Notes: a model not told the origin generated them from the letters alone. A stretch of DNA of 64,000 nt from Chrysaora quinquecirrha (GCA_014526335.1 JACTAT010000037.1:13661724-13725723); one strand, 5' to 3'. Shown: positions 1 to 12,535, counted from the first letter of the stretch. Numbers and translations: made by a program.

Positions 1-1350
1 CGCACCCTTACAGCAAGGCAGAACATAAGTAATATATTTCAAAATCCCCTTTCTGTTGTGTACACTTAAAATTCTCTGAAGTCAATACAGAATTATCATA
101 GTTTAAAATGAAAATGAAACAGCCAAGAAATCCTGTAAATTAACTATGAGCAAAAGAAAGCAAAGACCTGAATAGACCTTATTTATCAAATGCTCCGGCA
201 ATTCTTTTTTCTTGAAATCCTAAGATCTTTAAGGACAACAATTTAACAGGCTAGAGCTCTATGATTCAAGCCTGAAAAAGATATACAATAGTACCTTTGC
301 ATTCTTCTCAATGGAACTTTGCTGATCGTAGATATCATCTATTGTACATCCACAAGCCCAAGATTCCATCATATACCTAGTGAGCAGAAAAAATGATTTC
401 AGCTCTACATGTGAAGGAGGTGAAACAAGAGAACAACCTATCTCCGAAATATATACATAACTATAACATTACACTTTATACATAAACTTGATTATAACTT
501 GGAAAATTGAAATGGTTCATTGAATAGGAAAGCGATTGCGTGAAGGAAGCAAATAACGTGACACACTGAACAGCAACTGAATTAATGAACCGAAATACTT
601 CTTAAATACAACTAAAGGAGTCTGGTAAAGAGTTTAAGAATAATTGACACTACATGACTCTGTTAATGGCATTTCAACGAACATGAGAATATTGGGGATT
701 TCAGGGATTTTCTGCCCCTTAATCAATTATTTCAAGGTGAAGAGGATATTTCAGGGTGGTTTTGGGAGGTTTTGATAGGTATGAATCTTTTTGGATAATT
801 TTGGCTGGTTTTGGGTCTTTTGAATTTTTTGGGGTTTTTGGCTGGTTTTGAGTCATTCTGGTCAAGGTTTTGTTTGCTTCCATGTAAGTTGGATTTTCCA
901 AATGCAGAAAACCTAAGAGATATCTCACCTCATTAAAACTGTTCGATCTAGAATATTCTTTGCCGCAAACTCAGTTTGAAGTTTGATTGGTAGGAAAGGT
1001 TTCTATGATAAGAAAAGACAAATGATTAATGTTGATTATAAGTAAAGAAGATGAAATATGTTGAAGTAGCCTTTCAAGGCAAAAGGTATAACGAAAAGGC
1101 AACTTACATATAAGTTTACTTCAGAGTAACTTGGGATGTTATATTCGACATTTAGATTTTCAGTAATGGATTTCAGCTCCTAAAAAATAAAGCATATAAT
1201 AAATCAAAACAAGAATCCAGGGAATGACCTTAAAACCTAATGCAACTTTATGCAGCAAGTAAAAAGCCCATGCTTCCCCAGTGGAAGCAATTTGGAATAG
1301 GCCTGGCCTTTTGAGGGCAAGGATTACACATGCATGCCTAGTCATGCACA
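1..1350. other. Unassigned left flank
   Basis: I see no supportable gene here. There is a T- and G-rich stretch around 690-930 whose minus-strand reading frame is Pro/Lys/Thr-rich and low in complexity, and I do not take it as coding. None of this sequence recurs in the tandem array further right. Confidence 0.4.
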
Positions 1351-1719
1351 TACTCTTAGGTGCCTAATTGCTGGGGGTTGGAAAAGGTGGGGGGTTGGAA
1401 TTACCATCAGAATCTAATTGGTGGGGGCAGAAAAATGGGGGTTGGACTTTGCTGGACAAACTTTGTCTGGAAACTGCTGAGATGCAAAGCGAGGGGCCCT
1501 ATAGAGCTTAAAGGCAAAGGAAATCCATAGTTCTAAACAACAAATTGAGTGTATAAGTGAAATTCCACACCAAGAACGTGAAAGTAAGTGTAGTAAAAAC
1601 TATCAACATCAATGTTAATGCAAATGTAATAAGTGGGGGGAGTCCTTAATAAGAGGGGGGGTTGGAAATTTTTCAAAAAATTAATTAGCCGGGGGATGGG
1701 AATTGGGCACCTAAGAGTA
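1351..1719. mobile_element. MITE with TA target duplication
   Basis: The two ends are inverted copies: CTCTTAGGTGCC begins at 1353 and its complement ends at 1717, extending imperfectly to about 20 bp. TA dinucleotides flank it at 1351-1352 and 1718-1719. The 365-bp interior is G-rich (runs such as GGGGGTTGG) and has no convincing reading frame. TA duplication and short size are known of Tc1/mariner-type MITEs; the superfamily assignment is inference from the dinucleotide alone. Confidence 0.65.
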
Positions 1720-2544
1720 CTGGCTGTCACTTTGAGGTGTGATTTGTCATGCTCCCAAAAACAAGGAAACAGTTAGAACTGGGAGTCTAACTTGACCTTT
1801 CCTTTCTAAAGTTCTAGAAACTTCACCAAATTTCCCGAGGAAACAAGAAATTCCTGAGAAACCTACAAAAGCTGTTTGTTGACTTCTTTTCTTGAAGAAC
1901 TGTGTGAAGTTTCCGCGCCTTTAACCTTTTCCTTGACATCACTTGATTCAGGCTTCATTTCTTTTTTCATCCTGGTTTCTCCTTTTACAAGGATTACAAA
2001 AATTGCAAAGGATGGGGCTACCAGGAGGGCACAGGGGGGCAGGAGCTCCCTCAGAATTTCAGCTCGCCCCGCTGTCAGCCCTTAAATTTTCAGATATTTG
2101 ATAAACTTTCGGTACCCTCGAACAATCAACATGCTCATTTTTGCCGACACGTCAGTGCGAGCAAGTGAAAGTTGCGAGTTGCAAGCTGCGAGAAACCCCA
2201 AAAGCTGAAGCTTGAGGTGCGATTTAAAGCCGCAAACAATGGCAACCTTTTGTAATATGTGCGAGACTTCACTTTTCAGGATGCAAGTCAAAAAAATTTT
2301 TTGAAATCACCGCTGCGAGTGAAACCATGTTCTCCAACCAGGCAGAGCACGTGGCACCGGGCTGCGGTAAGGGAATTTTACAGGGTGATGTATTGACAAA
2401 AATAACCAAATTGTAATATTACCCCTGTCGGCACTTGAAAACTTTTTGACCCCCCACCATTTATTGTCTGGCGCCATCTCTTTGCGATAAACAGTGGAAA
2501 CATTGCCGGGCTAAGGCATGCATATAAAAGCTTTATTTTTTTTT
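1720..2544. other. Unassigned intergenic sequence
   Basis: No supportable gene. A 69-codon minus-strand frame (2082-2291) lies in sequence with repeated TTGCGAG/TGCGAG words, which look like an old repeat rather than a coding exon. Confidence 0.35.
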
Positions 2545-3097
2545 AGACAGGGAAATTCCTGTAACCATCTAGCAAACTGGGTAACCGAAAATTTTATTGT
2601 TGCTATTACTTAACTACACTATTCCGGATATTTTGGCACTTGGGACATTTTTTGGTAATTGCCGGATGTCACGTGATCGATGACGTATGTAGTTGCCGGT
2701 CAGTGAAAAATCAAAGTCAAGATATTTCAAATTTCAGTATACCATATGAAAGAGCGTCAAAAATGCAGCAAAATATTATAAGACATGCCTTGCATTTGAG
2801 CTACGGATACAAAGTTATGCACAGTTAAAAATGTGCTCCTCCGCAGAGGCTCAAATTTTTGAGCTTTCAAAATTGATTCTGTCATCGGTCTGAAGCAAAA
2901 CTACTGTCTTTTACATTTTGTTGAGGCATCACGGATGTGTAAAAAGTGCGAAACTATCAGAAAAACGTAGATTCATAGTTATAATTGTCAATCAGACGTT
3001 CTTCTTACCTGCTGAACAAGGCGAAAAACTTGCGACTTTGAATTCATATGCTTTTGCGATGATACTTAGGTAATGCAGTGTACACCTGTCCAATTTC
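2545..3097 (+). repeat. Left inverted arm of the 3.3-kb foldback element
   Basis: Matches 5262-5815 in reverse complement over about 553 bases with few differences. The 62-codon frame inside each arm is the same frame carried twice by the inverted repeat and is not evidence of a gene. Confidence 0.8.
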
Positions 3098-5261
3098 AAC
3101 GTTTTACCATAACTATTCCTATTTAAGGTACATAAATGGCACAAATTTGTAAGAGAAACTTAGATTCGTAGTCATGAGAAGTCAATCAGTTCTTATCCCT
3201 CAAGCAAGCCGAAACTTTGCAACTATGTGTTGCTCTTATGATTCTTTAAGCGCTATACGCCTTTCTAAATTCAACTTAAAAACCTAATTATTACCCAATC
3301 GGATTTACATGGGGTACGAAAATGTCAGAAGAACTCAGATTCACATGATAGATGGTCAATAAAACGTTCTTTTTATCCAAGGATAATCTAGTTTCAAGGA
3401 AAAAAAAACAACTCAATGCGTAGCAATAGTCAAGAAATCAGGTCCTAAAAAGCCTGTTTCTATTTTTAAAGAGAGTGTCTGTTATTTCATATACTGGTCG
3501 TCAAGTTATAGCTCAGGAGAAACCTTCCAGGACTAATTATAATCCGCTATTACTTAAGAACTTCGTCATTTCTTGAAGCGTATAAAGTGGAGCGCTTTTA
3601 ACGGCTGGTTTACATTTGGGCACAGTGCACCGTTGGTCTGAACTTCCGACGCTTGGAAGAGCGCTTAAAGCTAACTCAATTGCGCATCGTCAGATCGTCC
3701 GCGCTTTCGAAAATGCTGAAAGAGAAAGCAGGTTTATTTCAAAGCAACAGAATATGAGGTACGAGTTTCGGCTGATAATTCAGCGCAATTTTTAAATCTC
3801 CCAAATCTGTCTCCCAGAAAGATGAACATAATTTGAAGCTGGCAAAAAGAATGGAAAATGTATTTACAGTAGTATGATGACAAACCAATTCATAGCGAAG
3901 AAAAGAGACAAGGGCCGATTAACGTGATTGCTTTTTGTTCCCAGTGAAAATGGTCTAATTCCGCGAGAAACCGTATACCATCATCGAAAGAAACAACGCT
4001 TACAAAGGAACCGGTAAAAATGTGTTAGAGTTCATAACAACAACCTCTGAAAAGCTGAAGATCAAGTCAATTAATACTGTAAGCAGCGCTAAATTTGCTA
4101 AACTTAGAAATGGACTTTGAATTTTTCACCGTGAAGATAAAAAGTTGTTCGTTAAATAAGACTTGGGGATTGCTGTTCGCCTATTTAATATACCTAATCT
4201 GATTGAAAAATACACAATAATTCTCCAAAATGGAACGCTAACGTTGAAACTGGCTGCTATCTGCTCCTCGATTCAGCCTGCTACGCTTGGTGCTCAGGTT
4301 CGGGTATGTGGTTTTCTGTAAAAGCTTTATTAGGACTAATTGCTTTCATATATGTAATTATTGTACGGGAACCTGTTTTCCGACTATGCTGTTCGATAGT
4401 CACCCAGTCTCTATTATCAGGATCCACAGAGCTCCATTGGCTTCATCAGATTAAATAGTTCAAGCATACACAACATTAGTTACCATGTTAGGGAAGTGCG
4501 AAACGGTCCATATTCAATTTCAAGAAGCCGATGTTCCATTTGGTATGGAATGTAAATGGCAAACGTGAAAGTAGAACAACAAGAAGAGAGATACAACCAA
4601 ATAAATAAGCAGATGATGTCAATGGCGCTTCTAATGAAACAGCGAAAGAACATTATCATGAACCGCAGGGCATCTTTTAAGGAATTATGACTAGTGGGCC
4701 TATCCAACAGGAGAGTTCGATTCCCTAAGAAAAAAGTAAGGTCTGCAATCAAGACTATATCAAGAAATGAATGGCTGGTAACTCCAGTGGCCTGCAAACA
4801 CCTTTTCCGACCATGAAGCAAATATGTAATGAGAAACATGTGCCAAAGGTGCACTTCCCAAGGAGGGTACGGGACATACTCCCTCGGAAAATTTTGGAAT
4901 TTTATGTGTCTAGAGTCGCCCTGGTTGGGTTTCCGTGACTGAAATATGCTATAGTATATCTAACTACAAAATGATTCTATTTCACTAACTTAGAAAGGGC
5001 CCAAGCTAGTGGGCCAAAAGCCACAAATTTTGCTCTTTTTACTGGGCCAGGAAAAGGGCCCACCGGGCCAATGGCCCAGTAGCTACAATGTTCAAAGATG
5101 CCCTGCATGAACGCAACTTAGTGAGTGATACCAGTGCGTTTTCTAACAATTCACTCTCATATTCTGCTATTCTTCTTTGCAAAAGTTCTTGCAATGCAGC
5201 TGCAGTGGAGACTTGCACAACAAGTTATTTTATACCAGAACTTTTGATTACTGTAAGTCGA

Positions 5262-5815
5262 GAAATTGGACAGGTGTACACTGCATTACCTAAGTATCAT
5301 CGGAAAAGCATATGAATTCAAAGTCGCAAGTTTTTCGCCTTGTTCAGTAGGTAAGAAGAACGTCTGATTGACAATTATAACTATGAATCTACGTTTTTCT
5401 GATAGTTTCGCACTTTTTACACATCCGTGATACCTCAACAAAATGTAAAAGACAGTAGTTTTGCTTCAGACCGATGACAGAATCAATTTTGAAAGCTCAA
5501 AAAATTTGAGCCTCTGCGGAGGAGCACATTTTTAACTGTGCATAACTTTGTATCCGTAGCTCAAATGCAAGGCATGTCTTATAATATTTTGCTGCATTTT
5601 TGACGCTCTTTCATATGGTATACTGAAATCTGAAATATCTTGACTTTGATTTTTCACTGACCGGCAACTACATACGTCATCGATCACGTGACATCCGGCA
5701 ATTACCAAAAAATGTCCCAAGTGCCAAAATATCCGGAATAGTGTAGTTAAGTAATAGCAACAATAAAATTTTCGGTTACCCAGTTTGCTAGATGGTTACA
5801 GGAATTTCCCTGTCT
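5262..5815 (-). repeat. Right inverted arm of the 3.3-kb foldback element
   Basis: Reverse complement of 2545-3097. Homology stops at the inner word GAAATTG (5262), beyond which the two sides differ. Confidence 0.8.
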
Positions 5816-6540
5816 ATTTGGCACTCCTCTCAAACGTCAGAAATAGACTGAAACAATTAAGCAGAGCTTAGAATTGCACCAATCAAAAAGAGAAGCCGAA
5901 TTTGCATTATGTTCGAAACACCAATCAGCTAGGGGATGCAGCGGGATGAACAATGGAAAATTGAATTGAATGAAGAGTACGGTATGCCTAAACTACTCTT
6001 ATCTTATGTACTAGTCCAACCGCCAGTCTGAGGAGTATGGCGTGTGCAAGCACGAGATAAACAATAGAAAAATAGAAAGTGACAATGGAAAAGTGCTTCT
6101 GCACGCGCGCTATCTCGTGGAGAACTGCCATATACTCCGTCTGCAGACTGGCAAGTAAGTGGCAAGCTGGCAACCAAGTGAGAAAACGGTCAAGTTTAAA
6201 CTTGATTGATTTCCATATATTTTAATCCACTTTCAAACAAATTGCTTAATACATACCTGTAAACGAAATTCTAAATGATCTTGGGCATAATAGCAGATAT
6301 ACGTTGGGAAATTAGCTGTTTCCGTGGAACTGGAAGTCAACGTGATGGACATGATTAGAAATCCTGACTAGGCCATGTGTTGTTGCTGCTGCTTTCTCTT
6401 TGAGAGCCGCCCCACTGCTTTCTGACTGGTTTTTTGTGCACAAAAATACGGGTTGCATCGAAATTGAAGCTGAGTTAAAAAAAACTGGGACGTTAGCCTT
6501 AGTTGTTGCTTTTGTTTTTTTGAGTTCTTCGCGCAAAGTA
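5816..6540. other. Unassigned sequence at the left edge of the array
   Basis: No supportable gene. This stretch is not homologous to the spacers that precede the (CTAA)n tract in the other four units, so the left edge of the tandem array lies at its end, near 6545. Confidence 0.4.
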
Positions 6541-6541
6541 A

Positions 6542-7026
6542 CACTAGCTAACTAACTAACTAGCTAGCTAGCTAACTAACTAACTAACTAACTAACTCCC
6601 AGGGGGGGGTACTTATTAACTTTCAATACGGGGGGGTCCATGCCAATATTTGGGGTCCGAAATCTTAAGCTTATTCAATATTTGGGGTCTGTGAATTATA
6701 ACATGGACAAAATTCAATATTTGGAGTCCACAAATCTGGAGGAAGAATCATGCGATTTGGTGCGATTCATTAAAATGACCCATCCAACTGCCAAGAGCTT
6801 GTAAATTGTAAATTGTCATGAAACTGATGGCTAAACCCGAGAAACATTTTAGGTGTTCAAAATAGATAGCAATATTTGGGATCTCCAAAACATTAAACTC
6901 AATATTTGGGGGTCTGCAAGGAAATAGTGGCATGGACCCCCCCCCCCCCCCCCGTATTGAAAGTTAATGAGTACCCCCCTGGGAACTAGCTAACAAACTA
7001 ACTAACTAACTATCTAACTAACTAAC
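6542..7026. repeat. (CTAA)n microsatellite, split by a MITE
   Basis: CTAA repeats with CTAG variants run 6542-6597 and again 6984-7026. The tract lies just 3' of the cysteine exon of the first B gene, the same place it occupies in every other unit. Confidence 0.85.
6598..6983. mobile_element. 386-bp MITE inside the (CTAA)n tract
   Basis: The ends CCCAGGGGGG...GTAC and their complement form inverted termini that continue through TTAACTTTCAATACGGGG for about 50 bp with differences in G-run length. The interior repeats the word CAATATTTGGGGTC. AACT flanks both sides, but this cannot be told from the host microsatellite, so the target duplication is ambiguous. There is no coding capacity. Confidence 0.7.
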
Positions 7027-7272
7027 GATCTTGCTAAGTGCTTACTTACTTATTAAATAGCTTACTGTCCAGGCAACTAATTCACCAACTATAACTAACG
7101 AACCAACCTACGGAATATGTACAAAAATTAAGAAACTTATTTCTTTTTCTAGGAGCTGATTTTCTTATAAAAACTACGTGTATCGAAAGCTTGGTAGCAA
7201 AAAAAAGACAAATGAATTGAAACTGTTGAAACATTGCCTTTATCATTTTTCTACATGACAAGTTGCTCATAG

Positions 7273-10200
7273 TCACATGCAAACGAAATCGCAACAATAT
7301 GGTTGCTTAACCAATCTGCCTCCACTACAGACCCAGCCAAGACTGTCGCTTTTGGTGTTGCAGATGATGTTGAATTTACATGAAACAGCAAGTCGATGAA
7401 AAGGGCAAGACCTGACAACAGATGTTGACCATTGATTGCATGTAACAAATACATTGATGGTAATGTCTCGTTTCAATCTTCCAACGTACAATTTGGTTAA
7501 AGCTGTAAATATAAAGGATCAGTGTAAATTTCTTCGAATAGCTGAATTCACAAAATTGTAGCGCACGTCTAATTTCCGTGAATCAACCTTTAACAGTGTG
7601 GGCTATTTTTTGCCTCTCTAGGTATGGGGAGGGGCGTTTTTTCGCCCCCCCCCCCTTAGTTATCTCAGCTGCTATTTGCCTGATTTACATAAAATTTGGT
7701 TAACATGTGCAAACCCTATTGCAACAAATTAAAACTATTGTTTGCTAATTAGTCACTTGACACGTTGCCTAGTGACCATGTAGAGTGTAAAATTATGACT
7801 ATTTCATCTATGTTGCCGAAAATCAAACTAAATCGGACTAAAATAGGTAAAAGGCACTGTAAAAGTTTAAATCTCTGTAGAAAGTAAACATTTAAACATT
7901 TTAAGCTAATTATCAGCTCATTGCTGTTTTCAATCAACTTTCATAAGCATTTATGATGAGGACAAAATCTTTTGCTTACTCAGCATTTTGGAAAACTTAA
8001 ATAACAAGCTTTATTTTCAGTAAATATATTCGAAAGCATAGCTTACACATCGTTATGCATGACTCAATCCAAAAAGTTTGAAAAATTAGCTAATTAGACT
8101 TATTAAAATCATTAATAAAATTTATCACATGCCAAGTGACAAAATTTGCCAACAATACCAAAAGCATTCGAAATAGTGCAAAGGCTTAAATGTGAAATCG
8201 TTGGCAATTGTGCATTTTATGAAGCAAGCATGAAAAATGGCATACCTACCCAGTTTGATACGCTGAAGATGATGGGCCTAGACCCCAGTCGAAAAATGCC
8301 TCCAGATGCTATCTTTAGACAGGGGTACTCGGTACCAATCCTCTACAAGGGTTTCTACTATAGCAATGTTGGGAATAACGATACTGAGATGCAACTTTGC
8401 AAGAATGCACAGTTAGATACGCTGAAAAAGATAGGATGCAGACCCCTCCGGAAAAGTGCCCTTTATTCTATTTTTAGACTGGGGTACTCGGTACCATACC
8501 TCTACAAGCGTTTCTATTGTAACTATGTTGGGAATTAAGATATTGCAATAAAACTTAGCAAGCATACACAGTTTGGTAAGCTGAAAAAGATAGGATGCAG
8601 ATCCCCTTCGAAAAAGTGTCTCCAGTTCTATTTTGAGACTAGGAGACTCGGTTCCATACCACTCTCCAAACGTTTCAATTATAAATTTGATATACTACGT
8701 TAAGATTTTACAGTAGGAACATTCCTCGTATCTATATGCTTCAATGCTGCGTCAGACTGGCATACCTACTTTCAAGCATCTCTATTTCACTAACTATTAA
8801 TAAGTGGGATCCGAACCTGGGCTGCATGACCAGAGAGCCAACGACGTTTTCGCAGCGCTATAGAGCTCAATGAAATCACTGAGTAACTCTCCAAGTTATA
8901 CAGCCAAAAGCTCTCCTTCCGTCTGATGTTTTTTGTTTCCGCTATGTCGAGCTTTCTTCAGCACCATATCAATATTTATTAATTATTTTCAAACTTATCA
9001 TAAACTTAAAACATGTTTGTATGAAATGTTAGAAATAAAATAAATAAGAAATAGTGGTCTAGTACAAACCCCTCACTAAACGCCGCGTAACGCATTTTCA
9101 AGTATACAGTAAGTTGTATAAAACTGATGCAGTGTTGTTTATCATATTTACAATGCATTTCACTATACTCATCAGCTTATCTTACCTTAACTAAAGAGCA
9201 TCTGGGGCTACGGCTCGTATGCTCCGTTCATCTATGGGCGCACCCATGTTCTCGCATACAAGTTATAAGAGCCAATGTATATGATATATGACAGTCTGTA
9301 TGCTGAAAGTTTATAAATTTGCACAGTATCGAGAGTCAATTTGTAGACATATACATGGCGAACACAATAAGACCTATAACCATAATTCAAGGATATACAA
9401 ATCATATATTTATACTGTATGTACAACCAGCTAAACCTCATAACCACTTGAGTAAATGACCTCTGTGCAGATTTAAAAAACTTTCGGCATACATGACCTC
9501 TATAATATACACCGACTCTCATATGCGACCAATCTCCTCAGACCGTGTTCTTTGACGCGAGAACACGGGGTGCCGGGGCATAGAAGTTATCCCTCCTAAA
9601 TTCTCTTTAAGGGAGACTAGATGCTGAGTCCGAACTGAAGGGTGCTGGTATTGTTAAATATATTATACAACATTGCATCAGTTTTTACACACCATACTGT
9701 ATAGATTTTGGCGTTGCAAGGCGTTTATTGCGGGATGGTAGTAGGCCATTATTTCTTTTTTGATTATTAATTATTATTTCATTAAAAAAATCCCGAGTCT
9801 AAAAATAGAATGAAGGGTGATTTTTCCGAAGGTGTCTGCATCCTATCTTTTTCAACTTATCAAACTGTGTATACTTGCCAAGTTTTATTGCAATATCTTA
9901 ATTCCCAACATAGTTACAATAGAAACGCTTGTAGAGGTATGGTACCAAGTACCCCAGTGTAAAAATAGAATAAGGGGGTATTTTCCCGGAGGGGTCTGCA
10001 TCCTATCTTTTTCAGCTGATCAAACTGTGTATACTTGCCAAGTTTTATGTCAGTATTGTTATTCCCAACATTGTTACAATAGAAACGCTTGTAGAGGTAT
10101 GGTACCGAGTACCCCAGTCTAAAAATAGAATATGGGGACATTTTTCGATTGGGGTCTGTATCCCATCATCTTCAGCGTATCAAACTGGGTAGGTATGCCA

Positions 10201-12535
10201 ATTTTCATGCTTGCTTCATAAAATGCACAATTCTGACAAATTGCTGATGTACTAAAATGATATATCAAATGATAGCTCTCGCCACGAAAAGTCCATCCAT
10301 ACATACTTCATTCATATCTGATAACTATTGACCGAGATAAAGCTGATCGAAGGGTCATTTGCGATTCCTGCTTCCAAATATGGGCATTTGCAATATGTCC
10401 GCAACATATCCGCAACACCACAACCCAAACAACAAAATTCCTTGATAATTCTACGAAAAGTAAGACCCTTACCAAAGCTACCAAAGAGTTCTTGCAGACA
10501 ATACATGAGTAAAAGTAGAAGGGAGTGAAAACGCCCCCCATACCAAATAGGGTCAAGCATTTAATGATCGTGCATACCCGTGCAAAACACTCATACAAGA
10601 ACTTTTTTGCCCCTCCCTCCAAAGATTGGAATAGAGATGAAAATATGGCATTGTGCACACAGATACTCAAACAGGAAAGGGTCGTTTTTAAAGAATTACT
10701 AGCTTCAAAAGCATATACTGCAACTGTTTGATTATATGAAACTTATTGCAGTTTTTTTGAGGTAGGTTTCAAGCTGTGCTGACGTTACGCTTCAGTAAAA
10801 ATGCAAAGCTTTTGTATAGAGAAAGTTGTTATTTCCAAAATTTTAAGTTTCTTGTGGAAGAAATAAACATTTACTTCCCACAAAAGATTCCCTGTCTCTT
10901 TAGCTTGATTAGATTTCTATCCGATTAGATTGGGCAATGATAAACCACAAACAGAACTCAACCCTCATAAAAATACGTAAAATAAACGAATTTTCCTCAA
11001 AGTTCTTCAGTCTCTAGAGGATTGTAATTTTTGCATCAAGTTATTAAATGACTCAATTTTTCAGTGAACGCAAAAACTAATGATGATTTTTTTACTGCAA
11101 AAAATGACAAGAACGAGGAGACACTGGGCTACCCCCAGGATTGTGGATTGGGACATATTGATGAGGAGAATTGACACTGGTCGAAGAGCAACAACGACGA
11201 CGAAAGGCGGTGTAGTCTAGGTTACCTTGCATGTTACGATCGACCTGGAGGCTGAGCCGCTGAAACAATGAACGACCCGCTCAACAACTGCATTTCCCGG
11301 GAAAAGATTGAGAAGCTAGGGACACAAAAAGGCTCACTCGTCTAATGGAACCGGGGGGGGGAACTCCCCGGAAATTTTGAAAATCATTCTTCTGGAACCC
11401 CTCTATTGATAATTTCTGGACCCTTTAGTAAGAATTCTCTTATGTTATCGAAGAAAACCTATTCATTTTTGCGATGCCAATACGTTTTTATCTCAATCTG
11501 CAGGGTCACCGAGAGGTGGCCGGGGCCCAGGGGCAAAGCCTGGGTGAGGGCCCTCGCGCCAGAGGCGCTAAAAAATTTTTAGGGCCACGTACTTTTTGTC
11601 GGAACGCCCTTTTTAATAGAATTCATTAGATTCAAGTTAAAATTTAATCGCATCATTATCATACTGTACAGTCACCTTTTGCCAAGGCGTCAATGCATTA
11701 CTTAAGTCATTTTTTTTCGAAATGAATTTCTTGAAATTTTTAACTGCGGACCCCTATAGGCTCCGGGCGCACCAGCTGCCCCCCTCTCGGTGCCACTATC
11801 TATTTGTGAACATTTCTACGTTCTAAACAACCGAACCCATAATGAAAAATGCATTTTTAATTAAATGTATCAAAAGCTATATGGTAATATGTATTGTCTT
11901 TGCCAAAAAAATTTAGAATCCTATTGCCTCAATGCATAGCATTGGCAAGCACAAAATTGTGATGTTATGGTCTTTTGTTATCGTTCTTTTATAATACTGT
12001 ATGATGCAAGAAATTTCCAACGATGCTTTTTTCTACGAAAAATTTTGAACCTGTATTTCTCAATTTTCCCTGCAAGAGAAGCAAGCTGCTGACAGGCTTG
12101 AAGCCAGGGGTGCCGCATCGCCCCATCCGCAATAGCAACGACCCTGGTTGTGTTGCAGAGCAAAGATACAGTAGCTATGGAAGAAAATTGAGGGTGAATA
12201 GCTTTACCTTTAGCAACATCAGCTTTTATCTTCTCCACATCACGTTTTGCTTCTTCTATGTCCCTGTTGAATTTGCTTGCCTAAAAATGATAAAAAGAAA
12301 AAAACCAATTCGAGTTGACAAATTGATTTCAAACCGCAGTTCTCTCGTTATGGTTTCGTCATCGTCAGCCTGAAAATTTTGGAATATGCTATTTGCTAGT
12401 TCTTGCTTCATTATTATTCAGTATAAGCTCTGTAGTTTCATTTATCTTAAGAATTCAAATCGATAGTTGAAACAGTGTCATTATAATTACGTAAGCAACT
12501 GCCAGCAACATTATCATCAAAAGTGCAAGCTTCAT
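7273..12535 (-). CDS. B1: secreted eight-cysteine peptide precursor
   Basis: Coding exons (minus strand) are 12535-12491, 12280-12208 and 7502-7273, giving 115 residues. Exon 1 carries the start and a Leu/Ala/Met hydrophobic core. Exon 2 is charged (Lys/Glu/Asp) and ends in phase 1, and its single base joins CT of exon 3 to make Ala. Acceptors (TTTTTAG, TATTTACAG) and GT donors are intact. Exon 3 starts LTKLYVG, has the dibasic site RLKR, then a 64-residue mature region with eight Cys (x10, x8, x5, x10, x10, CC, x3) and ends at TGA-side position 7273. The product is presumably secreted and disulfide-folded; a defensin- or toxin-like role is inference. Intron 2 is about 4.7 kb because of a 3-kb foldback insertion. 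The 5' UTR exon ends CAA|GT at 12742, where all other copies have CAG|GT, so splicing may be weaker. Confidence 0.75.
8160..8660 (+). repeat. Left arm: about three ~160-bp monomers
   Basis: The word CGCTGAA(A/G)A(A/T)GAT recurs near 8258, 8417 and 8577, followed each time by GGGGTACTCGGTACCA or a decayed version. The 130-codon frame 8146-8538 is simply this repeat read in one frame and repeats its own peptide. Confidence 0.75.
8780..8960 (-). repeat. tRNA-like SINE module
   Basis: On the minus strand a box A-like GAGCTCTATAGCGC is followed about 45 bases later by a box B-like AGGTTCGGATCCC. The same module occurs on the plus strand in the array spacers near 28.6, 39.7 and 50.1 kb. It is a tRNA-derived pol III head, not a functional tRNA: the arms do not pair as a cloverleaf by eye. 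Confidence 0.55.
9000..9790. other. Interior of the foldback element
   Basis: AT-rich filler between the two monomer arms. A 96-codon minus-strand frame (9232-9522) is Tyr/Arg-rich and matches nothing I recognise; I do not call it a gene. Confidence 0.35.
9790..10240 (-). repeat. Right arm: about three ~160-bp monomers, inverted
   Basis: Complement of the left-arm monomers: CATCCTATCTTTTTCA-type words near 9839, 9999 and 10158, each preceded by TGGTACC(A/G)AGTACCCC. Read with the left arm, the two sides could form a long hairpin about 1.1 kb apart. Confidence 0.75.
11501..11798. mobile_element. MITE shared only by B1 and B3 introns
   Basis: Ends CAGGGTCACCGAGAGG and the complement of CACCGAGAGG form short inverted termini around a GC-rich body (GGGCCC, GGGCGCACC). 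The same element sits at 33414-33670 in B3, but the B2, B4 and B5 introns read through without it. The CAG..CTG ends hint at a hAT-type MITE; I could not read a clean 8-bp duplication. Confidence 0.6.

Larger units (their letters stand above)
2545..5815. mobile_element. Foldback-type element with ~554-bp inverted arms
   Basis: The left arm (2545-3097) and right arm (5262-5815) are near-identical inverted copies starting AGACAGGGAAATTCCTG. The left arm runs into about three diverged tandem monomers spaced roughly 180-190 bp apart (near 2967, 3158 and 3336, each with a GATTC...GTCAAT core). The interior (3.1-5.26 kb) has scattered short frames but nothing resembling a transposase. Long arms built from subterminal tandem repeats are known of foldback-like non-autonomous DNA transposons. 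I could not identify a target duplication (left flank is a T run; right flank begins ATTTGG), so the exact end base is uncertain by a few bases. Confidence 0.75.
7594..10552. mobile_element. ~3-kb foldback element in intron 2 of B1
   Basis: The B2, B4 and B5 introns run straight from the sequence before 7593 to the sequence after 10553, so the segment is an insertion. Its ends share GGTATGGGG...GGCGTTTT in inverted orientation. Flanks are TTAA (7590-7593) and TCAA (10553-10556), compatible with a decayed TTAA duplication. The right terminus read inward is CCCTATTTGG, compatible with piggyBac- or Kolobok-like ends, but that is only suggestive. Inverted arms made of ~160-bp monomers lie inside. 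No transposase is visible. Confidence 0.65.

Noticed and set aside
2640..2828. Identical 62-codon frame at 2640-2828 (+) and 5532-5720 (-)
   Set aside because: The two are the same stretch of the inverted arms, not two genes.
8146..8538. 130-codon plus-strand frame with internal peptide repeat
   Set aside because: It is the ~160-bp monomer of the foldback arm read in one frame, and its inverse is present at 9.8-10.2 kb.
12023..12373. Plus-strand frames across B exon 2 (also 33.97, 43.92 kb)
   Set aside because: Antisense of the propeptide exon and flanking intron; not conserved as a frame.
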